From a virus: a stretch of 33,138 nt of DNA. Positions 7,879-15,625 of this stretch are shown one piece after another (the first letter of the stretch is position 1; the number at the start of each line of letters is the position of its first letter). The stretch is taken from positions 1-33,138 of IMG/VR virus record IMGVR_UViG_3300033145_003427. One strand, given 5' to 3'. The notes under the pieces were generated by a model that was not told the origin of the DNA, made no database searches, and saw only the letters and a program-made list of their open reading frames with translations. A program made the position numbers and the translations under genes.

Positions 7879-8759
7879 TATTGTCCCTCTGTCCTTCCAC
7901 CTATGTGGAGAAAACCTTTGAAATTATCTTGATTGTCACTGCTCGGTCCCCAAGCATCTGTAGCACTACAAGCATTCCAAGTACCAGGACAGCCTTTCCT
8001 TAAAGTATAAGAAGTTATACTTGTATCAATCGTAAATGGTAAAGCCACATCTACCTGAATTTCATTAGAGGTTCCACTAAAATCATTAACGATTCTACTA
8101 TGGGTGACCCCGCTCTTTACGATCTCAATACTACCAAAGTTCCAATAGTCGTTAGCTTGAGTTAAGTTGCCTGCATCTGCAAATGTAGTAGCACTATTTC
8201 CTACTACACTAACAGCACTCGTAACAGTAAGTTTCATTGTGGTGCTGCTCAAATCAGAATAGCCATTTCTGTTACAACCTACATCTCCAAAAATTCTATT
8301 GCACTTTCTCTGGAAGATGTCGTGTAAAGAATGTTTCTCTAACGGCTTCCCAGCAGTAGCAGAAACTGTTAGCCATTGAGGGCCTATGTTTTCTGGCTCC
8401 TCCATGTAGCCATTAAACAACTCAATGTAGTTTGCAGCAACTCCTAAAGTTCCTAAATATACTCGCATGATCTTTAAAGACTTTCCATAGAAATCTTCAG
8501 TAGCAAGATATGCAGACATGTCACCTGTGACATTGTCAAGCTTAACTGTCACTCGGCCTATTTGTCCCTCCATAGACTGAGATATACGAGAAATCTGCAT
8601 AGCCTTCGCTGTATAGACATTGCCATCAAAAGTAATATTGCCTTTTGCTCCAGCATTCCGTAAGGTAGCACCATACAATCCTAACTCTACAAGAATTATA
8701 GGTTGTTGTTGTGCTGCATCTATCTTTGCTACAACAGCTGCTGGGATATTCTTAGCCAA
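7878..8759 (-). CDS. gpL-like tail tip protein with four-cysteine (Fe-S type) site
   Basis: This 293-aa protein is related to the lambda gpL / DUF2163 tail-tip group. The N-terminal half (ITFDGNVYTAKAMQISRIS, then LFNGYMEEPENIGPQWLTV) is the hub-like part. The C-terminal half carries C153, C162, C257 and C264, in KCNRIFGDVGCNRNGY and KGCPGTWNACSATDAW, and ends with DNFKGFLHIGG. The spacings of nine and seven match my recollection of the four cysteines that bind a 4Fe-4S cluster in lambda gpL. The start is TTG (MAKN) directly after the upstream TAA, with GAGG eight bases before it. It lies between a short distal tail protein and the GNAT gene, as expected for tail-tip assembly. Confidence 0.8.
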   Translation of the reverse strand: MAKNIPAAVVAKIDAAQQQPIILVELGLYGATLRNAGAKGNITFDGNVYTAKAMQISRISQSMEGQIGRVTVKLDNVTGDMSAYLATEDFYGKSLKIMRVYLGTLGVAANYIELFNGYMEEPENIGPQWLTVSATAGKPLEKHSLHDIFQRKCNRIFGDVGCNRNGYSDLSSTTMKLTVTSAVSVVGNSATTFADAGNLTQANDYWNFGSIEIVKSGVTHSRIVNDFSGTSNEIQVDVALPFTIDTSITSYTLRKGCPGTWNACSATDAWGPSSDNQDNFKGFLHIGGRTEGQ

Positions 8760-9137
8760 TTACGCAACCTCTTTTTCAAATTCTATTTCTGCTTCCCAGG
8801 AGTTGGCTTTAGGTTTGAACCGAAAAGAGCCCGTTACCCACCTTCCAGTAATGTTACTACCATCGGGAGTTCCGTCCTGATCAGTATCAATATAGGAAGG
8901 AACAGAAGACCAAACAAAAGAATCATATCCTCCTTTAGCTGAATAGTAATGATTGTAGAGAGTCCAAAAATCTGTATCTGACAATCCTTCAAACAAGAGT
9001 TTATACTTCAATACGGGGGTACTGCCAGAAAGGTCTATATAGTTTTTCTTTTGGTTCTCTGACAGTGTTGTAATCGTGTGAAACTCAGGCTCTGTTGGAT
9101 GTACCCATGTGGGAGTAACTGTAAACGCTGCCGCCAT
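8760..9137 (-). CDS. Minor/distal tail protein
   Basis: This 125-aa protein is directly downstream of the tape measure gene, the gpM-like slot of lambda-type tails. The sequence FTVTPTWVHPTEPEFHTITT and the motif LSDTDFWTLYNHYYSAKGG, followed by GRWVTGSFRFKPKANSWEAE, look like a small beta-barrel distal tail component. The ending EIEFEKEV resembles tail-adaptor proteins that read out a fitted strand. AGGAG lies 11 bases before the ATG. The role as a connector between tail tube end and tip is inferred mainly from position. Confidence 0.65.
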   Translation of the reverse strand: MAAAFTVTPTWVHPTEPEFHTITTLSENQKKNYIDLSGSTPVLKYKLLFEGLSDTDFWTLYNHYYSAKGGYDSFVWSSVPSYIDTDQDGTPDGSNITGRWVTGSFRFKPKANSWEAEIEFEKEVA

Positions 9138-9138
9138 A

Positions 9139-11484
9139 CTATGATCTACTCCTTATAAGTTTTCTTATTCTCTCATCGTTTTCATAACTGGCAACTACAG
9201 CCTGGGGAGCTAGTTCAGTAGTCACAACTGCTGCTATTTGTTCCATATAAGTTCTTTGTGTATCTAAATCCTGAAAGACAGGATTCTCCATATGAATAAT
9301 TACAGTTTGTCCTGCTCCTGTCATCTCTACCGGGATCTTGCCTCCAGCAGATAAAGGAACATGGGCTTCAGGCACGCCAGCATAGTATATGCCTGGCTCT
9401 CTTGAAATACCTCCTGCGTCATAACTTGGAGGCTTCTGAGCTTTGATTGCTGCTACTTGAGCAAAGCCCATAGCTCCTACGGTAGCTGCTACAGCGAAAT
9501 TAAATGGAGGAGGAATAGTTGCTAATGCTTTCGTAATTGCCTCATAGGTGTTTATGGTAGCCTGAATAATTGAAAATACTTTATTCATTCTAAATGCTTC
9601 TTTACTACTCACCATACCAGCTTCACCTAACATTTGAAACGTTTGGGCCATATTGCTAGCTGCTTGGGATGCATACCCCATTTTAGCTGATGCTTCTTGT
9701 CGTGCTATTTTCTTCCTTTCTTCTGCTGCCCAAGCTTCGAGTTTTATTCTATCTACTCCAGCTTTTTCATAAAGTTTTCGTTCTCTTTCTACATTTAGTC
9801 TGGCTACTTCGAACTCAGTTTTTCCTAACTCTTGATATTTTTCCAGAAACTCTTGTTTTCTTGCAAACTTCTCTGATTCCCCCATAGCAATATCAGTAAG
9901 AGGAGATGGAGGAACTCCAGGTAACTTGGGTTTTCCCTTTGCAACAACTCCAGGAAGAAGACCTTTTTCTGCCCTCTCTTTTGCTGCTTTTTCCATGACA
10001 TTTGTTATTTCTTTTTCCAGTTTATCTTGAAGTCCTTTTAATTTTTCACCATAACCTTCGAAGTCTTTTAATCTCTCTTCATAGGCTTTTCTTGCTTGCT
10101 CTGTTCCAGTTTCTAGATAGAACTTCCCTGCTTGTGGAACAACCCCTTGTGGCCCAAAATAATATTCCCAAGCAACACCAAATTTGTCTTTTATCCATCT
10201 ATAACTAATTTTTAGCGGTTCAATGATATGTTCATTAAACCACTGATATCCAAAAGTAGTCTTTATATTCTCCCACATGTAAGCCCATATAGCAGAAATA
10301 TTAGCAATCACAGGAAGAAAAGAAATCCTAATAACTTTAACAATACCAAGGAATAAATCTAAAATCCAAATCATTATTTTATCTTTGTTTCTTTTTATCA
10401 TTTCTGCTAAAGAGACGACACTATTTGCTAACCAAGTAAAAATCTTTTTTCCTTGATCTTTATAGACATCAAAAACAGAAATTCCTAATTCTTGTATGGC
10501 AGACCAAAGGATTTTCCACTGACCTCGGAATGTATCCATCATACGACTATACATTTCAGATGTTCTGCCGGCTTCCTTTTGAGAATCCCTTAACATTTGA
10601 ACAAAATTAGAAAATGCTCCTACAGAATTTGCCGCTTGTTCTGCTAATCTTTTCATATTAAGACCAGCACGAGCACCAAAAATGTCTACTGCCTGCTTTG
10701 TAGTCATAGATCTCTTACCGATTGTTTCTAATATCTCTCCAAATGTATAGGTCTCTGGGTTGACATCTTGAAAAGTCAATCCCATCTGAGCTAATGCTTG
10801 TTGAGCTTTAGTAGTTTGTTTAGACAGTTGGATCATAGACATTCTTAAGTTAGTACCAGCCATACTACCTTCTAAACCAAGATTAGCAAACTGGGCTACC
10901 GCTGCAGTGGTTTCTTCAATAGTCCATCCTAAAGCCGCTCCAGTAGTGCCAGCAAACTTCATTGCCTCGGTAAGTCGTTCCATTGTCAACTGAGAACTTG
11001 TAATAGCAGCAGCATATGTATCAGTTATTCTCCTCGATTCCTCTGCTCTAAGACCAAACTGTTTCATAGAAGCTGCAAGAATTCTTGTGCCTTGTTCCAT
11101 CTGAGAACCGGTAGCTCCTGCCAATTTCATAGCATCTTCTACAGAAACCACTATTTGTCTTGTATTCATACCAGCAGAAGCTAGATCGTACATACCTCTT
11201 GCTGCCTGAGTTGCTGTAAAAGCGGTGGTTTTGCCCAACTCTCTAGCCTTATCCTCAAGAGCTTTTAACTCTTTTCCAAAGGCTTGTGCCACTGTAGCCG
11301 TTTCAGTAAGCACTTGTTCAAATTTTGATCCAACGAGAGCAGAGGTAGCAATCACCCCTGCAAAAGCAAGAGTGAGTCTTTTAGCAGTTCGTTTAGCTGA
11401 GGAGACAGCCTGTCTCATTCCTCGTTTAAAACCAGCTAGGTCAGCTCCTACTCTTACTACCAACTTTTCAGTACCAGCGACCAT
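9139..11484 (-). CDS. Tail tape measure protein (TP901 family core)
   Basis: This 781-aa protein sets tail length and helps DNA enter the cell. Residues about 60-270 match the TP901-type core: ARELGKTTAFTATQAARGMY, LAGATGSQMEQGTRILAASM, then ITSSQLTMERLTEAMKFAGT. Hydrophobic segments lie at about 370-405 (IMIWILDLFLGIVKVIRISF) and near 660-690. A Lys/Glu-rich helical stretch separates them. At roughly 1.5 angstrom per residue, a tail of about 115-120 nm is predicted. The start overlaps the frameshifted chaperone gene (TAATG) with AAGGGA upstream. It follows the chaperones as in lambda. Confidence 0.92.
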   Translation of the reverse strand: MVAGTEKLVVRVGADLAGFKRGMRQAVSSAKRTAKRLTLAFAGVIATSALVGSKFEQVLTETATVAQAFGKELKALEDKARELGKTTAFTATQAARGMYDLASAGMNTRQIVVSVEDAMKLAGATGSQMEQGTRILAASMKQFGLRAEESRRITDTYAAAITSSQLTMERLTEAMKFAGTTGAALGWTIEETTAAVAQFANLGLEGSMAGTNLRMSMIQLSKQTTKAQQALAQMGLTFQDVNPETYTFGEILETIGKRSMTTKQAVDIFGARAGLNMKRLAEQAANSVGAFSNFVQMLRDSQKEAGRTSEMYSRMMDTFRGQWKILWSAIQELGISVFDVYKDQGKKIFTWLANSVVSLAEMIKRNKDKIMIWILDLFLGIVKVIRISFLPVIANISAIWAYMWENIKTTFGYQWFNEHIIEPLKISYRWIKDKFGVAWEYYFGPQGVVPQAGKFYLETGTEQARKAYEERLKDFEGYGEKLKGLQDKLEKEITNVMEKAAKERAEKGLLPGVVAKGKPKLPGVPPSPLTDIAMGESEKFARKQEFLEKYQELGKTEFEVARLNVERERKLYEKAGVDRIKLEAWAAEERKKIARQEASAKMGYASQAASNMAQTFQMLGEAGMVSSKEAFRMNKVFSIIQATINTYEAITKALATIPPPFNFAVAATVGAMGFAQVAAIKAQKPPSYDAGGISREPGIYYAGVPEAHVPLSAGGKIPVEMTGAGQTVIIHMENPVFQDLDTQRTYMEQIAAVVTTELAPQAVVASYENDERIRKLIRSRS

Positions 11485-11711
11485 TACTTCCCTTTATCCT
11501 TTAATTCTTCTAACTGTTTCTTGACAAAATAAGTTTCTCGTTCTCTCTCAATCTGTTCAAACAAAAGGAGTTTTACTCTCTCTATTTTAGACAACTCTAA
11601 AAACTCTCTATGTGAACAATGTAAATACTCGGTGCATATTTTCATTTCACGCCAGAAAAGAGTTACGACCTCATACTTGTCCTTCGGGGCGAGTTTGGGA
11701 TCCAACCCCAC
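11484..11711 (-). CDS. Tail assembly chaperone, frameshifted part (gpT-like)
   Basis: This 75-codon segment is mostly helical and charged (EQIERERETYFVKKQLEELK). It corresponds to the T part of lambda gpG-gpT. Its only candidate start, GTG at 11711, has no properly spaced ribosome binding site. The reading frame is instead entered by -1 slippage at the TTTTTTC heptamer at 11726-11720, just before the upstream stop. The fusion from the revised GTG start at 12220 would be 245 aa. The T part is expected to contact the tape measure protein during tail assembly. It overlaps the tape measure start by one base. Confidence 0.75.
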   Translation of the reverse strand: MGLDPKLAPKDKYEVVTLFWREMKICTEYLHCSHREFLELSKIERVKLLLFEQIERERETYFVKKQLEELKDKGK

Positions 11712-11726
11712 CCTTAGTCGAAAAAA
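11686..11726 (-). promoter_or_regulatory. Programmed -1 ribosomal frameshift site with downstream stem-loop
   Basis: The zero frame reads CAT TTT TTC GAC TAA. The heptamer T TTT TTC at 11726-11720 fits the X XXY YYZ slip rule. After a -1 slip the ribosome reads CGA CTA AGG GTG GGG TTG GAT and continues through the 75-codon frame to 11484. Six bases after the heptamer, 11713-11686 can fold: GTTGG pairs with CCAAAC (one bulge), closed by GGG-T-G with CCCC. Position and gene order match the lambda G-GT frameshift. Confidence 0.8.
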
Positions 11727-12220
11727 TGGGTCTGTTCCTCCTCACTCCACTTGGTCAGAGCTTGAATATCTTCAACGATCTGCGAAAATTGATCACCACT
11801 CAACCCCATACCTTTTAAGATCTCAATCTTCTCTTGATCATTCTCAACTACAACACCTTTTTCATTTTTTATTTCTACATTTATTCCCTTGAGAACAATC
11901 GCAAGCCCCAGGTTAGTTTCATGGTCCTCTTTTTGTTTAATGTAAGTAGGATCTGAAGTATCAAGAACCTTTACCCAAGTCTTTTTTGATAACCCCATCT
12001 CTCTTCCCATATCATCATCAGGATTAACGAGTTTGTTACTCATTGGGGGTTGAGGGGCTTTCTCCTGAAGAGCATCTATCAACTCAGCCACTCCAGTAGA
12101 GGTAATTGGAATTTCAAGACACTCAACTTTATCGTCCTTTGTTACCTTAACACGACTGATTCCTGTACTGGTAAAAAGATCTTGTCCCTTGACAAACTCA
12201 TTTACTCTTTTAGTTTTCAC
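11714..12220 (-). CDS. Tail assembly chaperone (gpG-like), start revised to GTG at 12220
   Basis: This is a 168-aa protein in the slot between tail tube and tape measure genes, with a beta-containing N-terminus and acidic helical C-terminus (SEEEQTHFFD). The frame is open from a GTG at 12247, but the first nine codons there include the ribosome binding site. AGGAGG at 12235-12230 lies nine bases before a GTG at 12220, so I place the start there. The last codons contain the slippery sequence CAT TTT TTC that permits a -1 shift into the downstream 75-codon frame. Chaperones of this type coat the tape measure before tube polymerisation and are absent from the finished virion. Confidence 0.78.
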   Translation of the reverse strand: MKTKRVNEFVKGQDLFTSTGISRVKVTKDDKVECLEIPITSTGVAELIDALQEKAPQPPMSNKLVNPDDDMGREMGLSKKTWVKVLDTSDPTYIKQKEDHETNLGLAIVLKGINVEIKNEKGVVVENDQEKIEILKGMGLSGDQFSQIVEDIQALTKWSEEEQTHFFD

Positions 12221-12246
12221 GATAATCTGCCTCCTTTCATTTTTCA

Positions 12247-12846
12247 CTATACAAACTGTGAAGTACCACTTGTGAAATCTCTAATTCTAGTCACTCCACC
12301 ATATACTTGACCATTACAACTAAGAACTACTTCATTCTCAGCTTCAGCTATAGTCTGTTGATCAGGTGGAAAATACACTTCATCGTATCTTAATCCATAA
12401 CTAACTCCGCTTGTTCCTTTACCAGCCCAGATTATTTCCACTCTATAAGCATTCTTGCCACTACCGGCAAAAGAAGGTAAGGTGTTACCATCGATAGTAG
12501 TAAGACCTTTGCGTGAATAAATGGTGCTCGTGCCTCCTGCTGCATTAGGAATACTAGTAGAACCACTCAACCAATTATGGAGAGCAATTGTATCAGTAGT
12601 TCCTGCTTTTCTACACGAAAATGTTATAGGTATAGGTTCATATCTTGGAGCATCTGAGCCCTCAATGTAATGAGCACCAGTATCAAACTTGTTTCTATTC
12701 ATTATAAGAGTTTCTTCAGGATAGGGTCGAGCAATTGGTCCTGAAAAATCCATTCCAGTGAACAGAACTTCTAGATAGTATGTAGTCCCAGAAAGACCAT
12801 GTTCTGTAATCCTTAGTTCTCCATCTTGTCCTTGCACTAAAGCCAT
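12247..12846 (-). CDS. Tail tube protein paralog 2
   Basis: This 199-aa protein is a close relative of the next gene upstream. Shared blocks include QGQDGELRI, MDFSGP, HYIEG, TSGVSYGLRY, DQQTI and TRIRDFTSGTS. The conserved core lacks the inserted domain of its neighbour. Position just before the chaperone/tape-measure genes is where siphoviruses encode the major tail tube protein. The strong AGGAGG before the ATG predicts high expression. I take it as the main tube subunit or one of two, since it is the minimal version, but which paralog polymerises cannot be decided from sequence. Confidence 0.75.
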   Translation of the reverse strand: MALVQGQDGELRITEHGLSGTTYYLEVLFTGMDFSGPIARPYPEETLIMNRNKFDTGAHYIEGSDAPRYEPIPITFSCRKAGTTDTIALHNWLSGSTSIPNAAGGTSTIYSRKGLTTIDGNTLPSFAGSGKNAYRVEIIWAGKGTSGVSYGLRYDEVYFPPDQQTIAEAENEVVLSCNGQVYGGVTRIRDFTSGTSQFV

Positions 12847-12858
12847 TTTTCTATCCTC

Positions 12859-13830
12859 CTACGTAAATTGTACTATGCTTGTGCCACTTGTAAAATCTCG
12901 TATTCGTGTTACATCCCCATAAACCAATCCATTACAGGTTAGATCAAATTCTCCTTCAGCCTCAGTAATCGTTTGTTGATCTGGAGCAAAGTAAACTTCT
13001 TCATATCTTAGTCCGTAACTAACTCCACTTGTTGTATTTGCGGCCCAGATTATTTCTGTTCTGTATGTGTTTTTTCCTTGCCCAGCAAAATCTTTTAGTG
13101 TCTTTCCATCTATCGACGTTGAACCATCATAGGAATAAACTTCAGTAGTCCCTCCCACAGCATTTGGCACTTCTGTCACTCCTGAAAGCCAATCTCTAAG
13201 GCTTAAGGAATCGGTTGTCCCTGCCACCTTACAAGAAAAACTAATTGGAACAGGAGCAAATCTTGGTTCATCAGGGCCTTCAATATAGTGAGCATCAGTT
13301 GTATATTTACCCCTATTCATAATCAATCTTTCTTCTGTCCTTGGCCTTGCAGTAGGACCAGAGAAGTCCATGTTGCAGAATAGAACTTCCATATAATGAG
13401 TACACCCACTGCCTAATCTGTACAGAAAAATATTGTCAATATTTCCATTGAAGGCTGTGTCTGCCCTAAAACCAATGTGATTTGTAGTAGAAGAAATAGT
13501 CACCCGCTCTGTGAATGTAGCTGCTGTGGTTCTTGTAGTCCCTGCTACTCCTGCTACCACAGGAGCAATTCCTCCACCAGCAGCAGTCACGGCAGAAATA
13601 GTAAATGTCACTTTATATGTTCTGTTCGGCATAAGAGTAGTAAGAGCTTGTACTATACTAGTGCCGGATCCAGCGGGACCACTACATGTAGCAACTCCAT
13701 TCGCAATCGTCCATCCAGTTTCTTTAGTCCAACCCGAATCAGAAGCAAAAGTACCGTTGGTTATAAAATCGGTATTTTGCATCCCTCGATCATATATTCT
13801 TAACTCTCCGTCTTGTCCTTGTATTAACAT
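12859..13830 (-). CDS. Tail tube protein paralog 1 with inserted carbohydrate-binding-like domain
   Basis: This 323-aa protein shares N-terminal QGQDGELRI and the whole C-terminal part (about 145-323) with the 199-aa paralog. Between them, residues about 22-139 form an extra domain: ITNGTFASDSGWTKETGWTI, VQALTTLMPNRTYKVTFTIS and ending FNGNIDNIFLYRLG. This is the pattern of CBM4/9-like carbohydrate-binding beta-sandwiches. A decorated tube subunit displaying a sugar-binding domain outside the tail is inferred. GAGG lies at the end of the preceding 47-aa gene, eight bases before the ATG. Confidence 0.75.
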   Translation of the reverse strand: MLIQGQDGELRIYDRGMQNTDFITNGTFASDSGWTKETGWTIANGVATCSGPAGSGTSIVQALTTLMPNRTYKVTFTISAVTAAGGGIAPVVAGVAGTTRTTAATFTERVTISSTTNHIGFRADTAFNGNIDNIFLYRLGSGCTHYMEVLFCNMDFSGPTARPRTEERLIMNRGKYTTDAHYIEGPDEPRFAPVPISFSCKVAGTTDSLSLRDWLSGVTEVPNAVGGTTEVYSYDGSTSIDGKTLKDFAGQGKNTYRTEIIWAANTTSGVSYGLRYEEVYFAPDQQTITEAEGEFDLTCNGLVYGDVTRIRDFTSGTSIVQFT

Positions 13831-13833
13831 TTT

Positions 13834-13977
13834 TTATTCCTCAATATCTTTGTAGTCGTTTCTAGGTTCTGTAATATCTTTTGTTTCTGTAACTTCAGCC
13901 TTGTTTAGCCTTCTTCCACAGTGAGGACAAAAAGTGTATTCCTCTTTTGTTTCTTTTTTACAATCCAAACACTTCAT
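13834..13977 (-). CDS. 47-aa zinc-ribbon protein
   Basis: This short gene reads MKCLDCKKETKEEYTFCPHC followed by GRRLNKAEVTETKDITEPRN and a short acidic tail. C3-x2-C6 and C17-x2-C20 form a classic zinc ribbon. AGGAG lies nine bases before the ATG, and the gene fills the gap between the tail terminator and the tail tube with its own end providing the next ribosome binding site, so it is very likely translated. A role as a small adaptor or nucleic-acid/protein-binding factor is possible. No family name is assigned. Confidence 0.75.
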   Translation of the reverse strand: MKCLDCKKETKEEYTFCPHCGRRLNKAEVTETKDITEPRNDYKDIEE

Positions 13978-13989
13978 TCCATTTCTCCT

Positions 13990-14466
13990 TTAACGATTCA
14001 GGGTGAATTCTGTAAAACTACATTCCACAGTTAAATTATAAGATAGTAACTCATTAGTTTCTGGTAGAGGAGTATCAGTTAAAATCCTTCTTACTATCAT
14101 TTCGCATAACGTAGTGCCTGAACCCACATAGTCGTACATAGTAATTCCTTTGCCTACTTTGAAATAGTTTGAAATGGTATCTCGCATCATGTAATGTTTA
14201 TCTGTAAGAGTCACTCCTGACTTTTTCACAAATGTATTAAAATTCAGCATGAGACTATTCGTATGGGCATACTCTGTAGTAGAGCCCTGTCTATGAAACT
14301 CTCTTGTAGCTGTAAGGATGCGGAATTGTATCCACTCATCTACAGAGGTATCATCAAAGGCCAATCCCTCAAAATCAACTGCATAGCCTTCAGTCGTATA
14401 GAGATTATCCCTTACATACTTGTTAAGGGATCTATATACATTGGCCATTTTGGCGTTAGCTCCCAA
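13990..14466 (-). CDS. Tail terminator protein (candidate)
   Basis: This 158-aa protein lies between the gp10-like gene and the tail tube genes, the usual place of the tail terminator that caps the tube and joins it to the head connector. The layout (N-terminal helix VYRSLNKYVRDNLY, then strands such as VDEWIQFRILTATREFHRQG, and a final NLTVECSFTEFTLNR) fits the alpha/beta fold of that family. The start is TTG (MGAN), because AGGAGG stands eight bases before it, whereas the later ATG has no good site. Assignment is by position and fold impression. Confidence 0.6.
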   Translation of the reverse strand: MGANAKMANVYRSLNKYVRDNLYTTEGYAVDFEGLAFDDTSVDEWIQFRILTATREFHRQGSTTEYAHTNSLMLNFNTFVKKSGVTLTDKHYMMRDTISNYFKVGKGITMYDYVGSGTTLCEMIVRRILTDTPLPETNELLSYNLTVECSFTEFTLNR

Positions 14467-14494
14467 TAAAATTTCCTCCTAACTCGACTTTTTT

Positions 14495-14692
14495 TCAGCA
14501 ATGAAATCCAGGGCCATGAATCATCTCCTGTCTACGTTGTTCCTGACCTATTGTTTGGTTTGTCTCAGCAACTTTTGTCGCAATGAATTCTCGGATAGCC
14601 TGACCACCAGCAAGCCGGAGTTTCAAGGCGTTCCAGAAACTAATATCTGTTTCCACTTTAATAATTACTTTAACCTGTATCGAATTATCCAT
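14495..14692 (-). CDS. Small hypothetical protein (65 aa)
   Basis: This 65-aa protein (MDNSIQVKVIIKVETDISFW start) has one beta-rich N-terminus and a helical C-terminal half (GGQAIREFIATKVAETNQTI). It is translated from an ATG with GGAG six bases upstream, 18 bases after the gp10-like gene. Placement among neck genes suggests a minor neck or assembly factor. I do not recognise a family. Confidence 0.6.
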   Translation of the reverse strand: MDNSIQVKVIIKVETDISFWNALKLRLAGGQAIREFIATKVAETNQTIGQEQRRQEMIHGPGFHC

Positions 14693-14710
14693 TCTGTCTC
14701 CTTTCTAATG

Positions 14711-15217
14711 TTACGGGTAAAAGATCTTATTCCATTCAAATTTGATACTCTTCCCAAATTCCTTCGCCGGGGGCTTCTGTCCAGAAAGCTCCCGCATACT
14801 GATACGAACGCAGCCATAGGGAGCAGTTTTTGAATGTCCATATTCTAGGAATATCGAGTAATGTACCCCATTCACAATTTCCACGAATTTTTCCGTATGT
14901 TGGGGGCCAGTATGATCTATAAATTCTCCCTTCGCTCTTCCTTCTTCCTCGGCCCCAGGAGAAGGAGTTTTGACAGGTTTACCTGTTATAGTTACTTCTC
15001 CTGGCATTCCTCCTGTTTTAGATGCTAAAGCTTCTATCGAAACATGCCAAGCACTACGACTACGACCGGTGTCTACAGGCCATTTCTTTATAATCCTTGC
15101 TAATAAATCAAAAGCAAATTTCTTTATAACTTTATCAGCAGCCAGACTAGATCTTTTTATAAATCGAGTAATATGAGCATTGAAGGCCCGAGTCTCCATC
15201 TCCAAAGAAAATCTCAT
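14711..15217 (-). CDS. HK97 gp10-like neck/tail completion protein
   Basis: This 168-aa protein carries the hallmark of the HK97 gp10-like family: an N-terminal helical segment, then WPVDTGRSRSAWHVSIE (46-62) and VEIVNGVHYSIFLEYGHSKT with a following YGCVRISMREL helix. These proteins act at the head-tail interface or as tail completion factors. The ATG follows directly after the upstream TAG. An insert rich in Pro/Gly/Glu (KTPSPGAEEEGRAKGE) forms a loop. The family match is good and the exact structural role is by analogy. Confidence 0.85.
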   Translation of the reverse strand: MRFSLEMETRAFNAHITRFIKRSSLAADKVIKKFAFDLLARIIKKWPVDTGRSRSAWHVSIEALASKTGGMPGEVTITGKPVKTPSPGAEEEGRAKGEFIDHTGPQHTEKFVEIVNGVHYSIFLEYGHSKTAPYGCVRISMRELSGQKPPAKEFGKSIKFEWNKIFYP

Positions 15218-15625
15218 CTATAAAGCCCTTGCCTGTAAAAAATATGCCACACTCAGCGGATCCTTACTAATAGAAATAATCTGGTACGTTGTTGCAGATT
15301 GATAGTTTGTCCCTGCCTCAGCAACTCGATCATCTACTGACAAAACCCCTGACACCGCCCCCCGCACAATTATAAACTTTACGTCCGATATTTCAATAAG
15401 TCCTCCAGACTGAGAAACTTCGTCCAAAGTGAAACTGCTTTTAAACGCACTGACGCTGGATACAGCATACATATTGGGTATCTCAGGATCGCTTGGATCA
15501 AAGTAATTAGTCCCTGTTGTCCCTGACTTACTATATCTAATCGTAGTTCCAATAGTAGAATCTCCAATGATGTCAGAAACATCACTTACAATACTATCTA
15601 CTTCACTAGAACTAAGCAAGGCCAT
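15218..15625 (-). CDS. Head-closure/stopper-like protein
   Basis: This 135-aa protein starts MALLSSSEVDSIVSDVSDII and continues with beta-strand-like, Ser/Gly-rich sequence, including a YQIISISKDPLSVAYFLQAR ending. It sits between the head-tail adaptor and the gp10-like gene, where head-closure (stopper) proteins are usually found. Its start overlaps the upstream stop (TAATG). A second minus-strand frame across 15379-15585 is a shadow. The call rests on position plus overall size and fold. Confidence 0.6.
   Translation of the reverse strand: MALLSSSEVDSIVSDVSDIIGDSTIGTTIRYSKSGTTGTNYFDPSDPEIPNMYAVSSVSAFKSSFTLDEVSQSGGLIEISDVKFIIVRGAVSGVLSVDDRVAEAGTNYQSATTYQIISISKDPLSVAYFLQARAL

Noticed and set aside
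11709-11711. GTG at 11711 as an independent start for the 75-codon frame
   Set aside because: Only AAGG directly adjacent is present, with no spacer, while a clear -1 slip site leads into the frame.
12220-12247. GTG at 12247 as the chaperone start
   Set aside because: The AGGAGG site lies downstream of it and is well spaced to the GTG at 12220; the first nine codons look like untranslated leader.
15379-15585. A 68-codon minus-strand frame inside the head-closure-like gene
   Set aside because: A shadow of the larger frame, which is coupled on both sides by overlaps.
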